Of a stretch of 64,000 nucleotides of DNA, positions 1 through 9,058 are shown in pieces; positions within the stretch are counted from its first letter, which is position 1, and every line of letters begins with the position of its first letter. This stretch comes from Ekhidna sp965267415 (lineage in GTDB: Bacteria; Bacteroidota; Bacteroidia; Cytophagales; Cyclobacteriaceae), in contig OZ253955.1 in NCBI GenBank assembly GCA_965267415.1, forward strand, positions 2,604,001 through 2,668,000, in the 5' to 3' direction. The notes under the pieces were generated by a model that was not told the DNA's origin, searched no databases, and was given only the letters and a program-made list of their open reading frames with translations. Both the position numbers and the translations under genes were made by a program.

Positions 1-918
1 GCTTATCCAGGTTTCCTGTGACGGTTTGAGAAGATAATCCCACAGGATGATGATGAACATTATCAATATGAAATACCCGCTGAAATTGACAAGATCGAAG
101 AGTTGCCAATCCTTGAGTTTTCTCATTCGAAACAAACTAGCTATGACTTGAATCAGCACTCGCTTCATGAGATAGAACAAAAAGACCCATACCGTGATCT
201 GTCCCCACAAGGTAAGGTATCCTACAAGGTCAGCAGGAAGATTGAACACTCTCAGGTCAATCTTCTGACTGATATAGATGCTCTCAAATGCAAGAGTCGC
301 ACTCACAAGAAAGATCATCACCACATTGGCGCGATGATAGAAACTGGTATTGATAAACTGATAGGAGCTCGCTTTTAGTGAAAAGGTCTTGTTAATGAAG
401 AAATTGAAGCGGGACGGAAAGCTTGATGCAAAAATTGCAAAGAGAGCAAGTAAGGTGATGATTGCAACCACATTGAATTCACCAAAGGCTGACCGTGTAC
501 TTCTAGGTTGCGCGATTTCATCTCTGAGTACTTTGAAGTTTTCGTAAACTACCTGTTCACACTTAAACTCCTCGAGCTTACTTGAGCTCAATGAGACAAA
601 CAGCGTATCATTGGATGAGAGTGAGAAGAGGTAGGATGGATCGATCGTTTTGCATCCTTCCAGTGAAGTTGCAAGTTGCCCGTTCACCCAAACGAATAAC
701 TCATTCTCATTACAAATTCGAATTTGGCCTCTTGGGAGTTCGTTTAGGAAGAATCCTACTTTTCTTTCAGAAGACCAGTTCGTCACCGCTTCGATACCCC
801 CATCCTGATTTGTGGTGATCAGTACTTTGGTGTAATCTTTTACCACTACTGTATCTACCTGGGAAAAAGCTGCACCGTAGGTAATTAAGAGTATGACGAA
901 CAGTCGAACTTTAATCAT
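1..918 (-). CDS. DUF4271-like membrane protein, C-terminus beyond window
   Basis: The frame is open from the ATG at 918 to the window edge, giving 306 codons with no stop. It starts with a signal peptide (about residues 1-20, ending AAFSQ), followed by a soluble beta-rich domain to about residue 145 and then at least four hydrophobic segments (about 148-166, 198-215, 230-250, 283-302). This layout, with the C-terminal helices, is that of the Bacteroidota DUF4271 family, whose function is unknown. The start codon directly abuts the TAA stop of the upstream Omp85-like gene, so the two are probably one transcript and translationally coupled. Family assignment is from memory of the pattern; membrane location is seen directly. 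Confidence 0.75.
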   Translation of the reverse strand, partial: MIKVRLFVILLITYGAAFSQVDTVVVKDYTKVLITTNQDGGIEAVTNWSSERKVGFFLNELPRGQIRICNENELFVWVNGQLATSLEGCKTIDPSYLFSLSSNDTLFVSLSSSKLEEFKCEQVVYENFKVLRDEIAQPRSTRSAFGEFNVVAIITLLALFAIFASSFPSRFNFFINKTFSLKASSYQFINTSFYHRANVVMIFLVSATLAFESIYISQKIDLRVFNLPADLVGYLTLWGQITVWVFLFYLMKRVLIQVIASLFRMRKLKDWQLFDLVNFSGYFILIMFIIILWDYLLKPSQETWIS

Positions 919-2529
919 TTAAAATCTTGTAGTATATCCAAAGTGAGCCTTTAGATTTCTGAGATCTAAATCCTGATCTGCTGATTTGCCGATCGCAAAT
1001 GCAAATCTAAACTGGCCGGAGGAAGTAGCCAGAGAAAATCCCAGGCCTGCTCCATAAGGGCTTTCCGAAAATCCACGATCCGTATAGATCAATTGATCAT
1101 AGAATACATATAGATAACTACCTCTTTCAAAAAACGACCTAAACTCCGACTTGCTCATAAAGAACCGGTCGGCAAAAAAGAATTTTTCGTTGAACCCTCT
1201 CAGAGAATTGAGGCCTCCTAATCGGTACCGTTCATTGCTGAGCAATTCGCCATTGTCTATAATTCCGGCTTCAAAGAATTGGTAGAAAGCCTGGCGTTTG
1301 AACAACTTCTTCTGAATTGCAAACTGCCAATCAAAACTGAAGATGTCTGTTTGCAGTTTTAATGTGTCATAAAAGGAATCAGGGATACTAAGGTTTTGAT
1401 CAATTTGCTTGGTGCCTACACCTAGTCCCAGGCCCCACCAAACCCCGTCTGTGTATTGCTCCAGTTTGGCAGCATACCCCTGGCTCAAACGCATCCTATA
1501 AATATCCGAAGTGTAATCGGCGAAGTTGGATTGAGAAATAAATTCCTCTTCGTCCGTTAGAAGTGTACCAACATTTCTTGTATAATTCAACGAAAGTTCG
1601 ATTGAAGCTGACAAATAGGTGCCCAGGCCTAAGCTTGTAGATCGAGTAAGGAAACTCGTGTCCTGTTTCAGTAGATTAAATTCAAACATTGGTGCCAACT
1701 TAGCGTCCAGAAAGAAGGGGTGTTTGTAGCGGAGCTGTAGTTCCTGGGACTCCTCATCGAATCGCTCCCAATGCAATTCGAATTCTTTACCTGATCTAAA
1801 CATATTATTGATTGAAAGGTCAATACTTCCAATCACCGAGGATTGTGCCTCTGCCTGTTGCAAACCAAGAACTCCCTGAAACCGGTTGCTCTCTTCTTCA
1901 ACAATGTCCAAATAGAGTGTGGCCCTTTCCTTTTGAAAAGATAAGTCCACTGGCCGTCTTAATCTCAGGAAGGGAGATCGACCCATTTTGATCACTACCT
2001 GATGATATTCTAATTCACTAAAAGGTTTTCCAGGCACATGATCAATTAATTGGTAGAGGTAGTGGTGATTGGTTTTAATTGGATTGAAAAAGAATGCAGA
2101 GTCATTTAAGATGAGAGGACCCTTTGACTCAATCATTCGAGCTGTGACTGTCTCTTTTGTGAGTCTTACTGAATCCAGCTTTATTGATGCGAATGGATAA
2201 CCGGAATTTGTTAGGCTTTGAATTCTTTTGTTTATCCCTTTGGGAATACTCTTATTTTTTATTCCATCAACCTCTATCTCAGATTTCTTTCCTTTATGGA
2301 GATATACGCTTATACCCGAGTTGTTTTGCGAGACTGAGTCCAAACCACTGAATAGATAACCATCAGAGACTGCTTTTTGATGAGCCTTTCTTACGTAGTT
2401 CGTTATTTCAAGCGTATCACGAAATACCTTTTCGTCAGCTAATTTGCCATCTTGAAAAATGCGCGTGCTTATTTGGGAATAAGAGGCAAATGAGGTCAGT
2501 AAGAATAGCAGAAAAAGACTTCTTTGCAT
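919..2529 (-). CDS. Omp85/BamA-TamA-like outer membrane barrel protein
   Basis: The 536-residue product has a signal peptide (LFLLFLLTSFASYSQ), a POTRA-like periplasmic part to about residue 200, and a long beta-strand-rich C-terminal half. The LRGF sequence at about residues 443-446 corresponds to the conserved (V/I/L)RG(Y/F) motif of the substrate loop of Omp85 proteins, and the chain ends in an aromatic (TTRF), as barrels usually do. It probably inserts or secretes outer-membrane proteins; the substrate is unknown, and it is shorter than BamA, having fewer POTRA units. I chose the ATG at 2529 because the next ATG upstream lies inside divergent hemW and would bury the signal peptide. Confidence 0.8.
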   Translation of the reverse strand: MQRSLFLLFLLTSFASYSQISTRIFQDGKLADEKVFRDTLEITNYVRKAHQKAVSDGYLFSGLDSVSQNNSGISVYLHKGKKSEIEVDGIKNKSIPKGINKRIQSLTNSGYPFASIKLDSVRLTKETVTARMIESKGPLILNDSAFFFNPIKTNHHYLYQLIDHVPGKPFSELEYHQVVIKMGRSPFLRLRRPVDLSFQKERATLYLDIVEEESNRFQGVLGLQQAEAQSSVIGSIDLSINNMFRSGKEFELHWERFDEESQELQLRYKHPFFLDAKLAPMFEFNLLKQDTSFLTRSTSLGLGTYLSASIELSLNYTRNVGTLLTDEEEFISQSNFADYTSDIYRMRLSQGYAAKLEQYTDGVWWGLGLGVGTKQIDQNLSIPDSFYDTLKLQTDIFSFDWQFAIQKKLFKRQAFYQFFEAGIIDNGELLSNERYRLGGLNSLRGFNEKFFFADRFFMSKSEFRSFFERGSYLYVFYDQLIYTDRGFSESPYGAGLGFSLATSSGQFRFAFAIGKSADQDLDLRNLKAHFGYTTRF

Positions 2530-2555
2530 CAGTGTTTGCAATTTAGCCTTAAAAC

Positions 2556-3683
2556 ATGGCAGGGATTTATATCCATATACCATTTTGTCGTCAGGCATGT
2601 CATTACTGTGACTTCCATTTCAGTACAAATCTTACACTGATTGAAGACATGATCAATAGCCTTGGAAAGGAGTTGGTGAGTCGAAGAGGTTACCTTAACG
2701 AGCCTGTTCAATCGGTCTATTTCGGCGGTGGAACTCCATCCATACTTGACCCTAATCAGATAAGTTTTCTTTTGCGGTTGATCAAGGAAAATTACCAACT
2801 GGATGACTCGGTTGAGATAACGCTTGAAGCTAATCCGGAGGACCTGGATCAAAAGAAACTTCAACAGTTCCAAGCTGATCAAATCAATCGATTGAGTATT
2901 GGCATTCAAAGCTTTTCAAACAGCCAATTGCAATGGATGAATAGAGTTCACAATTCTGATCAATCCACAGAAGCTTTTAAACTTGCCAGGGATAGCGGTT
3001 TTAACAATATCTCTCTCGACCTGATCTATGCGATCCCCAAGGGTGAACCCTCGGACTTTGACAATAGTCTAAGCAAGTTGGTGGAACTCAACCCTGAGCA
3101 CATTTCTATTTACGGTCTTACGATTGAAGAAAGGACGGTTTTTGGAAAGTACGTTCAACGTGGAACGTTGGAGGAGCTTGACGAAGAAATTGCCGCCACT
3201 CAATATCTGGCCACTATCGAACATCTTGAATCTCATGGCTATCGACAATATGAAGTTTCTAATTTTTCTAAGCCTGGTTTTGAATCAAAACACAATTCCT
3301 CCTACTGGTCTGGTAAACCGTATTTAGGAGTAGGCCCTGGTGCCCACTCTTATGATGGCAGATCCAGACAGTTTAACATTAGAAACAACGCTAGGTATAT
3401 CAAGGCACTTCAACAGAATGATAACTATTTTGATCGTGAAGATTTATCATCTACGCAGTTAATGAACGAACGCATTCTTACAAGTTTGAGAACCATTAAC
3501 GGTATTGATCTTTCAGGTTTCTCTGATTCATTTGAAATTGACTTACAAGCTGTACGCCAACAATCAATTGGCTCATTAATCGACCAGGGCATCATGGTGT
3601 TAGAAGACCAATATTTAAAACTCACACGAACAGGTTTTTTAGTAGCTGATGAAATCGCACTGAAACTGTTTTTTGAGGAATAA
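2556..3683 (+). CDS. hemW: radical SAM heme chaperone HemW (HemN-like)
   Basis: This 375-residue radical SAM protein carries the cluster motif CRQACHYC (Cys11, Cys15, Cys18) and a downstream FGGGTPS glycine-rich SAM-binding segment. After the third cysteine comes DFHF: the fourth cysteine found in true coproporphyrinogen III dehydrogenase HemN (CxxxCxxCxC) is missing, which is the family mark of HemW, a heme-binding chaperone. A C-terminal HemN-type domain (about residues 300-375) is present. It is divergent from the Omp85-like gene, with 26 bp between the start codons. Nearly all bacterial homologues are annotated as coproporphyrinogen oxidase, which is probably wrong for this subfamily. Confidence 0.93.
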   Translation: MAGIYIHIPFCRQACHYCDFHFSTNLTLIEDMINSLGKELVSRRGYLNEPVQSVYFGGGTPSILDPNQISFLLRLIKENYQLDDSVEITLEANPEDLDQKKLQQFQADQINRLSIGIQSFSNSQLQWMNRVHNSDQSTEAFKLARDSGFNNISLDLIYAIPKGEPSDFDNSLSKLVELNPEHISIYGLTIEERTVFGKYVQRGTLEELDEEIAATQYLATIEHLESHGYRQYEVSNFSKPGFESKHNSSYWSGKPYLGVGPGAHSYDGRSRQFNIRNNARYIKALQQNDNYFDREDLSSTQLMNERILTSLRTINGIDLSGFSDSFEIDLQAVRQQSIGSLIDQGIMVLEDQYLKLTRTGFLVADEIALKLFFEE

Positions 3684-3687
3684 CTGC

Positions 3688-3695
3688 TACTTTTG
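3688..3695 (+). promoter_or_regulatory. Bacteroidota -7 promoter element TACTTTTG
   Basis: Exact TAnnTTTG match just after hemW and only 6 nt before the ATG at 3702. It gives the next gene its own promoter and argues against the TTG at 3693, which lies inside the element. Confidence 0.55.
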
Positions 3696-3701
3696 AGCCC
3701 C

Positions 3702-4067
3702 ATGGATGAAATGACCAAAAAGGCCATCATGCTCCTTAAATCACTCATCTTCCACTATCACGGTTTGGATGAAGAGGAGCGTCAGATTTTAGAGGACTCT
3801 GCGAAGGAGCTAGACGCTATGAGCGAAATGAAATGGGCGAATGATTTTATCGCTGAAGATTACATTTCAGCGTTTGAAAGGTCGCGTGAATTCCTTCAGA
3901 AAATATTCACAACTATGTCCGAAGACGAGCGGATCAACCATTTGGTTTCGGTTTGGAATGCTAACAACAGCAAGGGCTATTTAACTGAAATGGAAACCAC
4001 CGCAATTCTTACGTTATCCAAAGACTGGAAGGTGGAAAAAGACTTCCTTGAAAGCGTAAAGGACTAG
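3702..4067 (+). CDS. conserved hypothetical protein, all-helical
   Basis: I do not recognise this 121-residue protein. It has no signal peptide or membrane segment and is rich in charged helical stretches; the last third (LTEMETTAILTLSKDW) is faintly reminiscent of TerB-type helical domains, but too weakly to assign. I chose the ATG at 3702 over the upstream TTG at 3693 because a TAnnTTTG promoter element occupies 3688-3695; the mRNA would then be nearly leaderless. The stop codon shares the tetranucleotide CTAG with the stop of the convergent response regulator gene. Confidence 0.7.
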   Translation: MDEMTKKAIMLLKSLIFHYHGLDEEERQILEDSAKELDAMSEMKWANDFIAEDYISAFERSREFLQKIFTTMSEDERINHLVSVWNANNSKGYLTEMETTAILTLSKDWKVEKDFLESVKD

Positions 4068-4777
4068 AGACTCATCATCTCTCTAAATCGGGCAGACTGC
4101 CTCCTGCTTACTTCAATTTTCTCACCTCCTTTTAATTGAACCAGCAGCCCTCCATTGAACCAGGTATCAATTGATTCTACCCAGCCTAAGTTAATGATGT
4201 GCTTCCTACTCGCCCGAAAGAACGTGCGATCGTCCAGGCGTTGATCCAGGGCATTGAGTGACTTGTGGATCATCGGCTTGAAGTTTTCAAAATATACCTT
4301 GATGTAATTACCATCTGACTCAAACAGTCGAACATCTGACAACCTGACAAACCAACATTTATCTCCATCCTTCACAAACACCTGGTCGTCCCCTCCCAAC
4401 TTGTGATCCCTTCCTCCGGGCTTTCTGGATGCTTTCATCTGGATCTTCTGCACACTTTCTGAAAGCCGCTCTGCCTGGATCGGTTTTAGCAGGTAATCCA
4501 ATGCATTGAAATCAAATGCTTTTAATGCAAACTCGTCGTAAGCTGTCGTGAATATAACCTGGGGGACACGCTCCATGCTTTCGAGTAATTCAAATCCTGT
4601 TTTGCCAGGCATTTGTACATCAAGAAATATCACATCGGGATCATGTGTTTCAATTTTCTCCAGTGCTTCGTCCGCGTTTACCGCCTCATCCACCACTTCA
4701 ACCTGGGGATGATTTTCGAGTAAAGTGATCAGTTCCTTCCTTGCCAGGCGTTCGTCATCTATGATAATTGCCTTCAT
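4064..4777 (-). CDS. LytTR-family response regulator
   Basis: The 237-residue protein has an N-terminal receiver domain (about residues 1-118) with the acidic pair DDE near residues 7-9, the phosphoacceptor Asp53 in IFLDVQMPG and the conserved Lys in LLKPI. A C-terminal LytTR DNA-binding domain follows (about 138-235, with FFRASRKHIINLGWVESID). It overlaps the upstream sensor kinase gene by 4 nt (ATGA), so the two are translationally coupled and surely cognate. The target genes are unknown; LytTR regulators usually bind direct repeats and often control nearby genes. The 3' end overlaps the convergent gene by 4 nt. Confidence 0.93.
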   Translation of the reverse strand: MKAIIIDDERLARKELITLLENHPQVEVVDEAVNADEALEKIETHDPDVIFLDVQMPGKTGFELLESMERVPQVIFTTAYDEFALKAFDFNALDYLLKPIQAERLSESVQKIQMKASRKPGGRDHKLGGDDQVFVKDGDKCWFVRLSDVRLFESDGNYIKVYFENFKPMIHKSLNALDQRLDDRTFFRASRKHIINLGWVESIDTWFNGGLLVQLKGGEKIEVSRRQSARFREMMSL

Positions 4778-5793
4778 ACTTTGGGTATTGAAATTGTTGC
4801 TAAGACCGTCTTGGAATCCTCATTCTTTATACTAAAAGCGGCCTTGTCCTCATATAACAATTCAAGCCGCTTTCTACTGTTCTCCAAACCAAAACCCCTC
4901 CTTCCCTTCTTCTCATTCGAAAGTTGCCCTGTGTTACGGATTTCCAATATAAGATGTTTTTTCTTAGCTGTTGTACAGATACTAATTGTCCCCCCCTCTT
5001 TTAAGTTAGAAATCCCATGTTTAATTCCATTTTCTACGAGAGTTTGAAGCATGAGGGGTGGAATCAGGTATTCTCCTGATCGTCTATCTATATCAAAATG
5101 AATCGACAACCGTTCCTCGTATCTTATCGATTCAAGTGCCAGGTAATCCATTACGGTTTTCAGTTCTTCACTGAAAGAAACCAGCTTCTTGCGATCAGTC
5201 GTCAGAGAGTTCCTTAAGATATGGGAGAGTTGAGTAATTGACTCTTTCGATTTGGCAGGGTTCTCATCAACCAACGCGCGAATACTATTCAGCGAATTGA
5301 AAATGAAGTGAGGATTGAGTTGTGCCTTTAAGTTATTCAATTCTGCTTCTTTGGCCTGGGCCTCCATTTTCAGTGATTTGTTGTATCGATCGATGTAGTG
5401 AAAAGTGAAGTAGAAAATGGTCCAAAGGAAGTAGACTACCCAATACCCGGCAATATTGATTGCCATCGTCACAATCATCAGGTCAATCTGACTTACACCG
5501 CCGGAAAAGTATTGAATGAAAAGAAGGAAAAGATAATTTGAACCGCTCAACAAGAGTGTTGAAATCAACAGTCGGGGCAGCAAGCTGGCGAGTTTCAGAT
5601 TCAGCCATTTCAGTCTGATAATTATTTCCCTGAAAACGTGTGTTGAAAGTACATAATAAAACACCTGCCATACTTCACCGATGACCTGATCCACATCGAA
5701 TCTTTCGGCGAACGTGTAGAGGAATACCTGGAACGCTCCCCACGATCCCCAACCCAAAATCTGGCAGATCCAATATATTCTATACTTAGTCAT
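4774..5793 (-). CDS. LytS/YehU-type sensor histidine kinase
   Basis: The 339-residue protein starts with four hydrophobic segments (about residues 5-30, 40-55, 65-95, 100-130). A short helical linker follows, then the His_kinase domain signature LNPHFIFNSLNSIRAL, where the His is the expected phosphoacceptor, and a C-terminal HATPase_c part with VENGIKHG (N box) and GFGLENSRKRL (G box). No dedicated periplasmic sensor domain is visible, so the signal may be sensed in the membrane. It forms an operon with the LytTR regulator through a 4-nt overlap. A perfect inverted repeat at 5840-5863 lies 46 bp upstream and could be a regulatory site. Confidence 0.92.
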   Translation of the reverse strand: MTKYRIYWICQILGWGSWGAFQVFLYTFAERFDVDQVIGEVWQVFYYVLSTHVFREIIIRLKWLNLKLASLLPRLLISTLLLSGSNYLFLLFIQYFSGGVSQIDLMIVTMAINIAGYWVVYFLWTIFYFTFHYIDRYNKSLKMEAQAKEAELNNLKAQLNPHFIFNSLNSIRALVDENPAKSKESITQLSHILRNSLTTDRKKLVSFSEELKTVMDYLALESIRYEERLSIHFDIDRRSGEYLIPPLMLQTLVENGIKHGISNLKEGGTISICTTAKKKHLILEIRNTGQLSNEKKGRRGFGLENSRKRLELLYEDKAAFSIKNEDSKTVLATISIPKV

Positions 5794-5839
5794 CTGAGGC
5801 TAAGCTAATAAGACGTTTGATGATAAGCACATGTTGAAA

Positions 5840-5863
5840 TTTTGTTAATAATAATTAACAAAA
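5840..5863. repeat. perfect inverted repeat TTTTGTTAAT-4-ATTAACAAAA
   Basis: Two 10-bp arms (5840-5849 and 5854-5863) are perfectly complementary around a 4-bp AATA centre. It lies in the gap between the divergent sensor kinase gene (start 5793) and the small secreted-protein gene (start 5923). The arms are AT-rich and no T-run follows, so an operator is more likely than a terminator. The binding protein is unknown. Confidence 0.5.
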
Positions 5864-5922
5864 CCCTCCATTTTATTCTCCGTAAGCACATAATAGGACT
5901 ACAACTCAAAATAAAATAAGGA

Positions 5923-6201
5923 ATGAAAATATTACTCACTAGCTTCCTGATTGCTATAGGTATGCATGCAGGAACTTCTCTTCTTAATGGCACTGATCAG
6001 GAAGAACTTGAAATGATGGTGTTGGCTGAAGAAGCGCTCAAAGACAAAGTAAAAATTTACGATTATCAAGGTAGCCTGATTACTGAATTCAAGGCAGAAG
6101 ATGTGGCCAATAATGACATCACGGTATCCAACTACCTGATACTCAACAGCAGTGATTACGCGTTCACTTACCTGGGAGACTACTACTATTTGAGAGACTA
6201 A
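5923..6201 (+). CDS. small secreted hypothetical protein
   Basis: The product has 92 residues: a hydrophobic N-terminus that looks like a signal peptide (MKILLTSFLIAIGMHAGTS), then an acidic helical stretch (DQEELEMMVLAEEAL) and a short beta-rich tail with many tyrosines (DYAFTYLGDYYYLRD). I do not recognise a family. It is divergent from the LytS/LytR-type pair across a 129-bp gap that contains a perfect inverted repeat, so it could be a target of that system; this is inference from position only. Its stop overlaps the uvrA stop by 4 nt (CTAA). Confidence 0.65.
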   Translation: MKILLTSFLIAIGMHAGTSLLNGTDQEELEMMVLAEEALKDKVKIYDYQGSLITEFKAEDVANNDITVSNYLILNSSDYAFTYLGDYYYLRD

Positions 6202-9020
6202 GCTAGGTTTAGTTCTTCTTTGAGGAATTTACCGGTATAGCTCTTCTTACATTTAGCCACCTCCTCGGGTGTCCCCTGGGCAATGATCTCACCACCTCCT
6301 GATCCTCCTTCGGGACCAAGGTCAATGATGTGATCTGCTACCTTAATGACATCCATGTTGTGCTCAATGACAAGGACCGTATTTCCTTTGTTTACCAATC
6401 GCTGCAATACATCAAGCAGGTGCTCAATATCCTGGAAGTGCAAACCCGTTGTTGGCTCATCTAAAATGTAAAAGGTTTTACCAGTGTCCTTTTTAGAAAG
6501 CTCGGTAGCAAGCTTAACACGTTGTGCTTCTCCTCCTGATAATGTCGTAGCATGTTGCCCCAGCGAGATATACCCCAATCCAACTTCATGCAATGTTTGA
6601 AGCTTTTTCACAATTCGGGGTTGGTTGGCAAAAAATTCAACTGACTGAGAAACCGTCATATCCAGGACGTCTGAGATTGACTTCCCTTTGAATCGAACTT
6701 CAAGCGTCTCTCTATTGTATCGCTTTCCTTTACATGTTTCGCAAGGGACATGTACATCAGGAAGAAAATCCATTTCGATCAATCGCATTCCTCCTCCACC
6801 ACAGGTTTCACATCTACCTCCTTTGACGTTGAAAGAAAACCGACCTGGCTTGTATCCTCTGATCTTGGCTTCCGGGAGCTCGGAAAACAGGCTCCTGATA
6901 TCTGAGAATACTCCGGTATACGTCGCGGGATTTGATCGTGGGGTCCTTCCAATCGGAGACTGATCTACTTCGATGATCTTATCGAATTGTTCATCTCCAA
7001 CGATCTTTTTATATGGTAAAGGTTCCTTTCTACTCTTGTAAAGCTTCTTCTTTAATAGTGGATAGAGCGTATCATGTATCAAGGTTGACTTACCACTCCC
7101 TGATACCCCGGTGACCAGGATCAAGTTGCCCAACGGAAGCTTAAGATCAACGGATTTCAGATTATGTCCTGTGGCACCATACAGTTCAAGCCATTTCCCA
7201 TTTGTGGTCCTACGTTCGTCAGGGATTTCAATTTTTCGCTTGCCATTCAGATAGTCGGCAGTTGCACTGGTAAGTTTTACAAAAGTCTCAGGGTTCCCAC
7301 TCCCTACTATACTGCCTCCATGACGGCCTGCTCCTGGACCAATGTCCACTACCTCATCAGACTGAAGCATCATGTCTTTATCGTGTTCAACTACGATCAC
7401 TGTATTTCCCAGATCCCTTAGATCCTTAAGGGCCTGGATCAATTTGACATTGTCTCGCTGATGGAGACCAATACTTGGCTCATCCAGGATATATAAAACA
7501 TTGACGAGCTGCGTACCAATTTGGGTAGCCAGACGAATGCGCTGTGCCTCACCTCCGGACAAAGATTTCAATGGACGATTAAGGTTGAGGTAATCCAATC
7601 CAACATCCAACAAAAAGCCAATCCGCTTTCGTAATTCTTTCAATATCTCGGTTGCAATTACCTTTTGACGTTCATCGAGATGGGCTTCTATATTGCCCAT
7701 CCATTTCCCAAGGGTTGCGATATCCATTTCCCCAAGCTCGCCGATATTACGATCACCGATCTTGTAATGAAGAGCCTCCTTTTTTAGCCGCATCCCATTA
7801 CATTCCGGGCAGACTTTGGAATCTGTGAACTCCTTTACCCATGCCTGGATCTTTTCAGACCCACCATCTTTCTGTTTCTCCAGAAACCTGATGATCCCTT
7901 CAAACTTTGTATTCCAATCCGTTCCAGGGTATTTCACCGAACTTACTGCCACTGGAACATCGTCTCCATATAACAGGATATTTATCACTTCTTCCGGGAT
8001 CTTCTTAATTGGTGTCGAAAGGTTGACTTTGTTTCGCTTAAGGATCGCATCAATCTTCTTGAAGATCCAGATATCTCTGTATTCGCCAAGTGGCAGGATA
8101 CCTCCCCGGCTGATGCTAAGTTCAGGATCAGGAATTACAGAGTCCTTCGATATTTCTTCAATCACTCCCAATCCATGACATTCAGGACATGCCCCATAAG
8201 GCGAGTTAAAAGAAAAGGTATTGGGAGCCGGATCATCATAGGCAAGGCCTGTCTCTGGATCCATCAGGTTCTTGGAAAAGTGTGCAATGCTCTCATCCGA
8301 TTTCAGGATCATCATCACTCCACCACCATGCTTCAGGCAAGTATTGACTGACTGCCTGATACGTGCTTTGTCTTTGGTAGCAACCAGTATCCGATCTACT
8401 ACAATTTCGATATCATGCGTTTTGTATCGATCGACCTGCATCTTGGGAGCCAGTTCCGTCACCTCTCCATTGACACGGACTTTCGTGAATCCCATCTTTC
8501 GTATCTGAACAAATAGTTCCCGGTAGTGGCCCTTTCTCCCCTTAACTACAGGTGCGAGCAACGTAAGCTTCTCTTTATCGAATTTGTCAAGGATCAAATC
8601 AATGATCTGATCCTCAGACTGACGGGTCATGCGATTTCCCGAAAGATAAGAATATGCTTCACCAGCTCTAGCATAAAGCAATCTCAAAAAATCGTAGATC
8701 TCTGTAACTGTGCCAACCGTGGACCTTGGATTCCGAGAGGTAGTTTTTTGCTCAATGGAAATTACCGGACTCAATCCCTCAATTTTATCCACGTCCGGAC
8801 GCTCCATGTCGCCAATAAATGAACGGGCGTAAGCACTAAAGCTTTCCATGTACCGCCTTTGCCCCTCAGCATAAATGGTATCGAAAGCGAGTGATGATTT
8901 GCCACTGCCACTAATCCCTGTTATCACGATCAACTTATTTCTCGGAAGTTTTAAATTGATGTTCTTCAGGTTGTGCTCACGCGCACCAATTATCTCGATA
9001 ACTTCTTCTCTCTTTTTCAA
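6198..9020 (-). CDS. uvrA: excinuclease ABC subunit UvrA
   Basis: The 940-residue product is the damage-recognition ATPase of nucleotide excision repair and has the full UvrA plan: first Walker A GISGSGKSS near residue 34, a UvrB-interaction region, an LSGGEAQRIRLA signature, second Walker A GVSGSGKST, the zinc-binding CETC...CETC module, and a second LSGGEAQRVKLA with a DEPTTGLH Walker B. The length is normal for UvrA. The start appears to be TTG at 9020, since no in-frame ATG lies before the conserved GAREHNLKNI segment. It is convergent with the small gene at 5923, overlapping it by 4 nt. Confidence 0.97.
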   Translation of the reverse strand: MKKREEVIEIIGAREHNLKNINLKLPRNKLIVITGISGSGKSSLAFDTIYAEGQRRYMESFSAYARSFIGDMERPDVDKIEGLSPVISIEQKTTSRNPRSTVGTVTEIYDFLRLLYARAGEAYSYLSGNRMTRQSEDQIIDLILDKFDKEKLTLLAPVVKGRKGHYRELFVQIRKMGFTKVRVNGEVTELAPKMQVDRYKTHDIEIVVDRILVATKDKARIRQSVNTCLKHGGGVMMILKSDESIAHFSKNLMDPETGLAYDDPAPNTFSFNSPYGACPECHGLGVIEEISKDSVIPDPELSISRGGILPLGEYRDIWIFKKIDAILKRNKVNLSTPIKKIPEEVINILLYGDDVPVAVSSVKYPGTDWNTKFEGIIRFLEKQKDGGSEKIQAWVKEFTDSKVCPECNGMRLKKEALHYKIGDRNIGELGEMDIATLGKWMGNIEAHLDERQKVIATEILKELRKRIGFLLDVGLDYLNLNRPLKSLSGGEAQRIRLATQIGTQLVNVLYILDEPSIGLHQRDNVKLIQALKDLRDLGNTVIVVEHDKDMMLQSDEVVDIGPGAGRHGGSIVGSGNPETFVKLTSATADYLNGKRKIEIPDERRTTNGKWLELYGATGHNLKSVDLKLPLGNLILVTGVSGSGKSTLIHDTLYPLLKKKLYKSRKEPLPYKKIVGDEQFDKIIEVDQSPIGRTPRSNPATYTGVFSDIRSLFSELPEAKIRGYKPGRFSFNVKGGRCETCGGGGMRLIEMDFLPDVHVPCETCKGKRYNRETLEVRFKGKSISDVLDMTVSQSVEFFANQPRIVKKLQTLHEVGLGYISLGQHATTLSGGEAQRVKLATELSKKDTGKTFYILDEPTTGLHFQDIEHLLDVLQRLVNKGNTVLVIEHNMDVIKVADHIIDLGPEGGSGGGEIIAQGTPEEVAKCKKSYTGKFLKEELNLA

Positions 9021-9058
9021 TGAATGCGTGGTGAATTATCTTCCTAGCAGACGCGAAT

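Noticed and set aside
103..378. Plus-strand open frame
   Set aside because: It is the reverse side of the DUF4271-like gene, which is open to the window edge with a signal peptide and TM helices.
3693..3701. TTG start nine bases upstream of 3702
   Set aside because: It lies within an exact TAnnTTTG promoter element.
6688..8822. Several plus-strand open frames opposite uvrA
   Set aside because: They are shadows of a fully conserved uvrA and encode no recognisable product.
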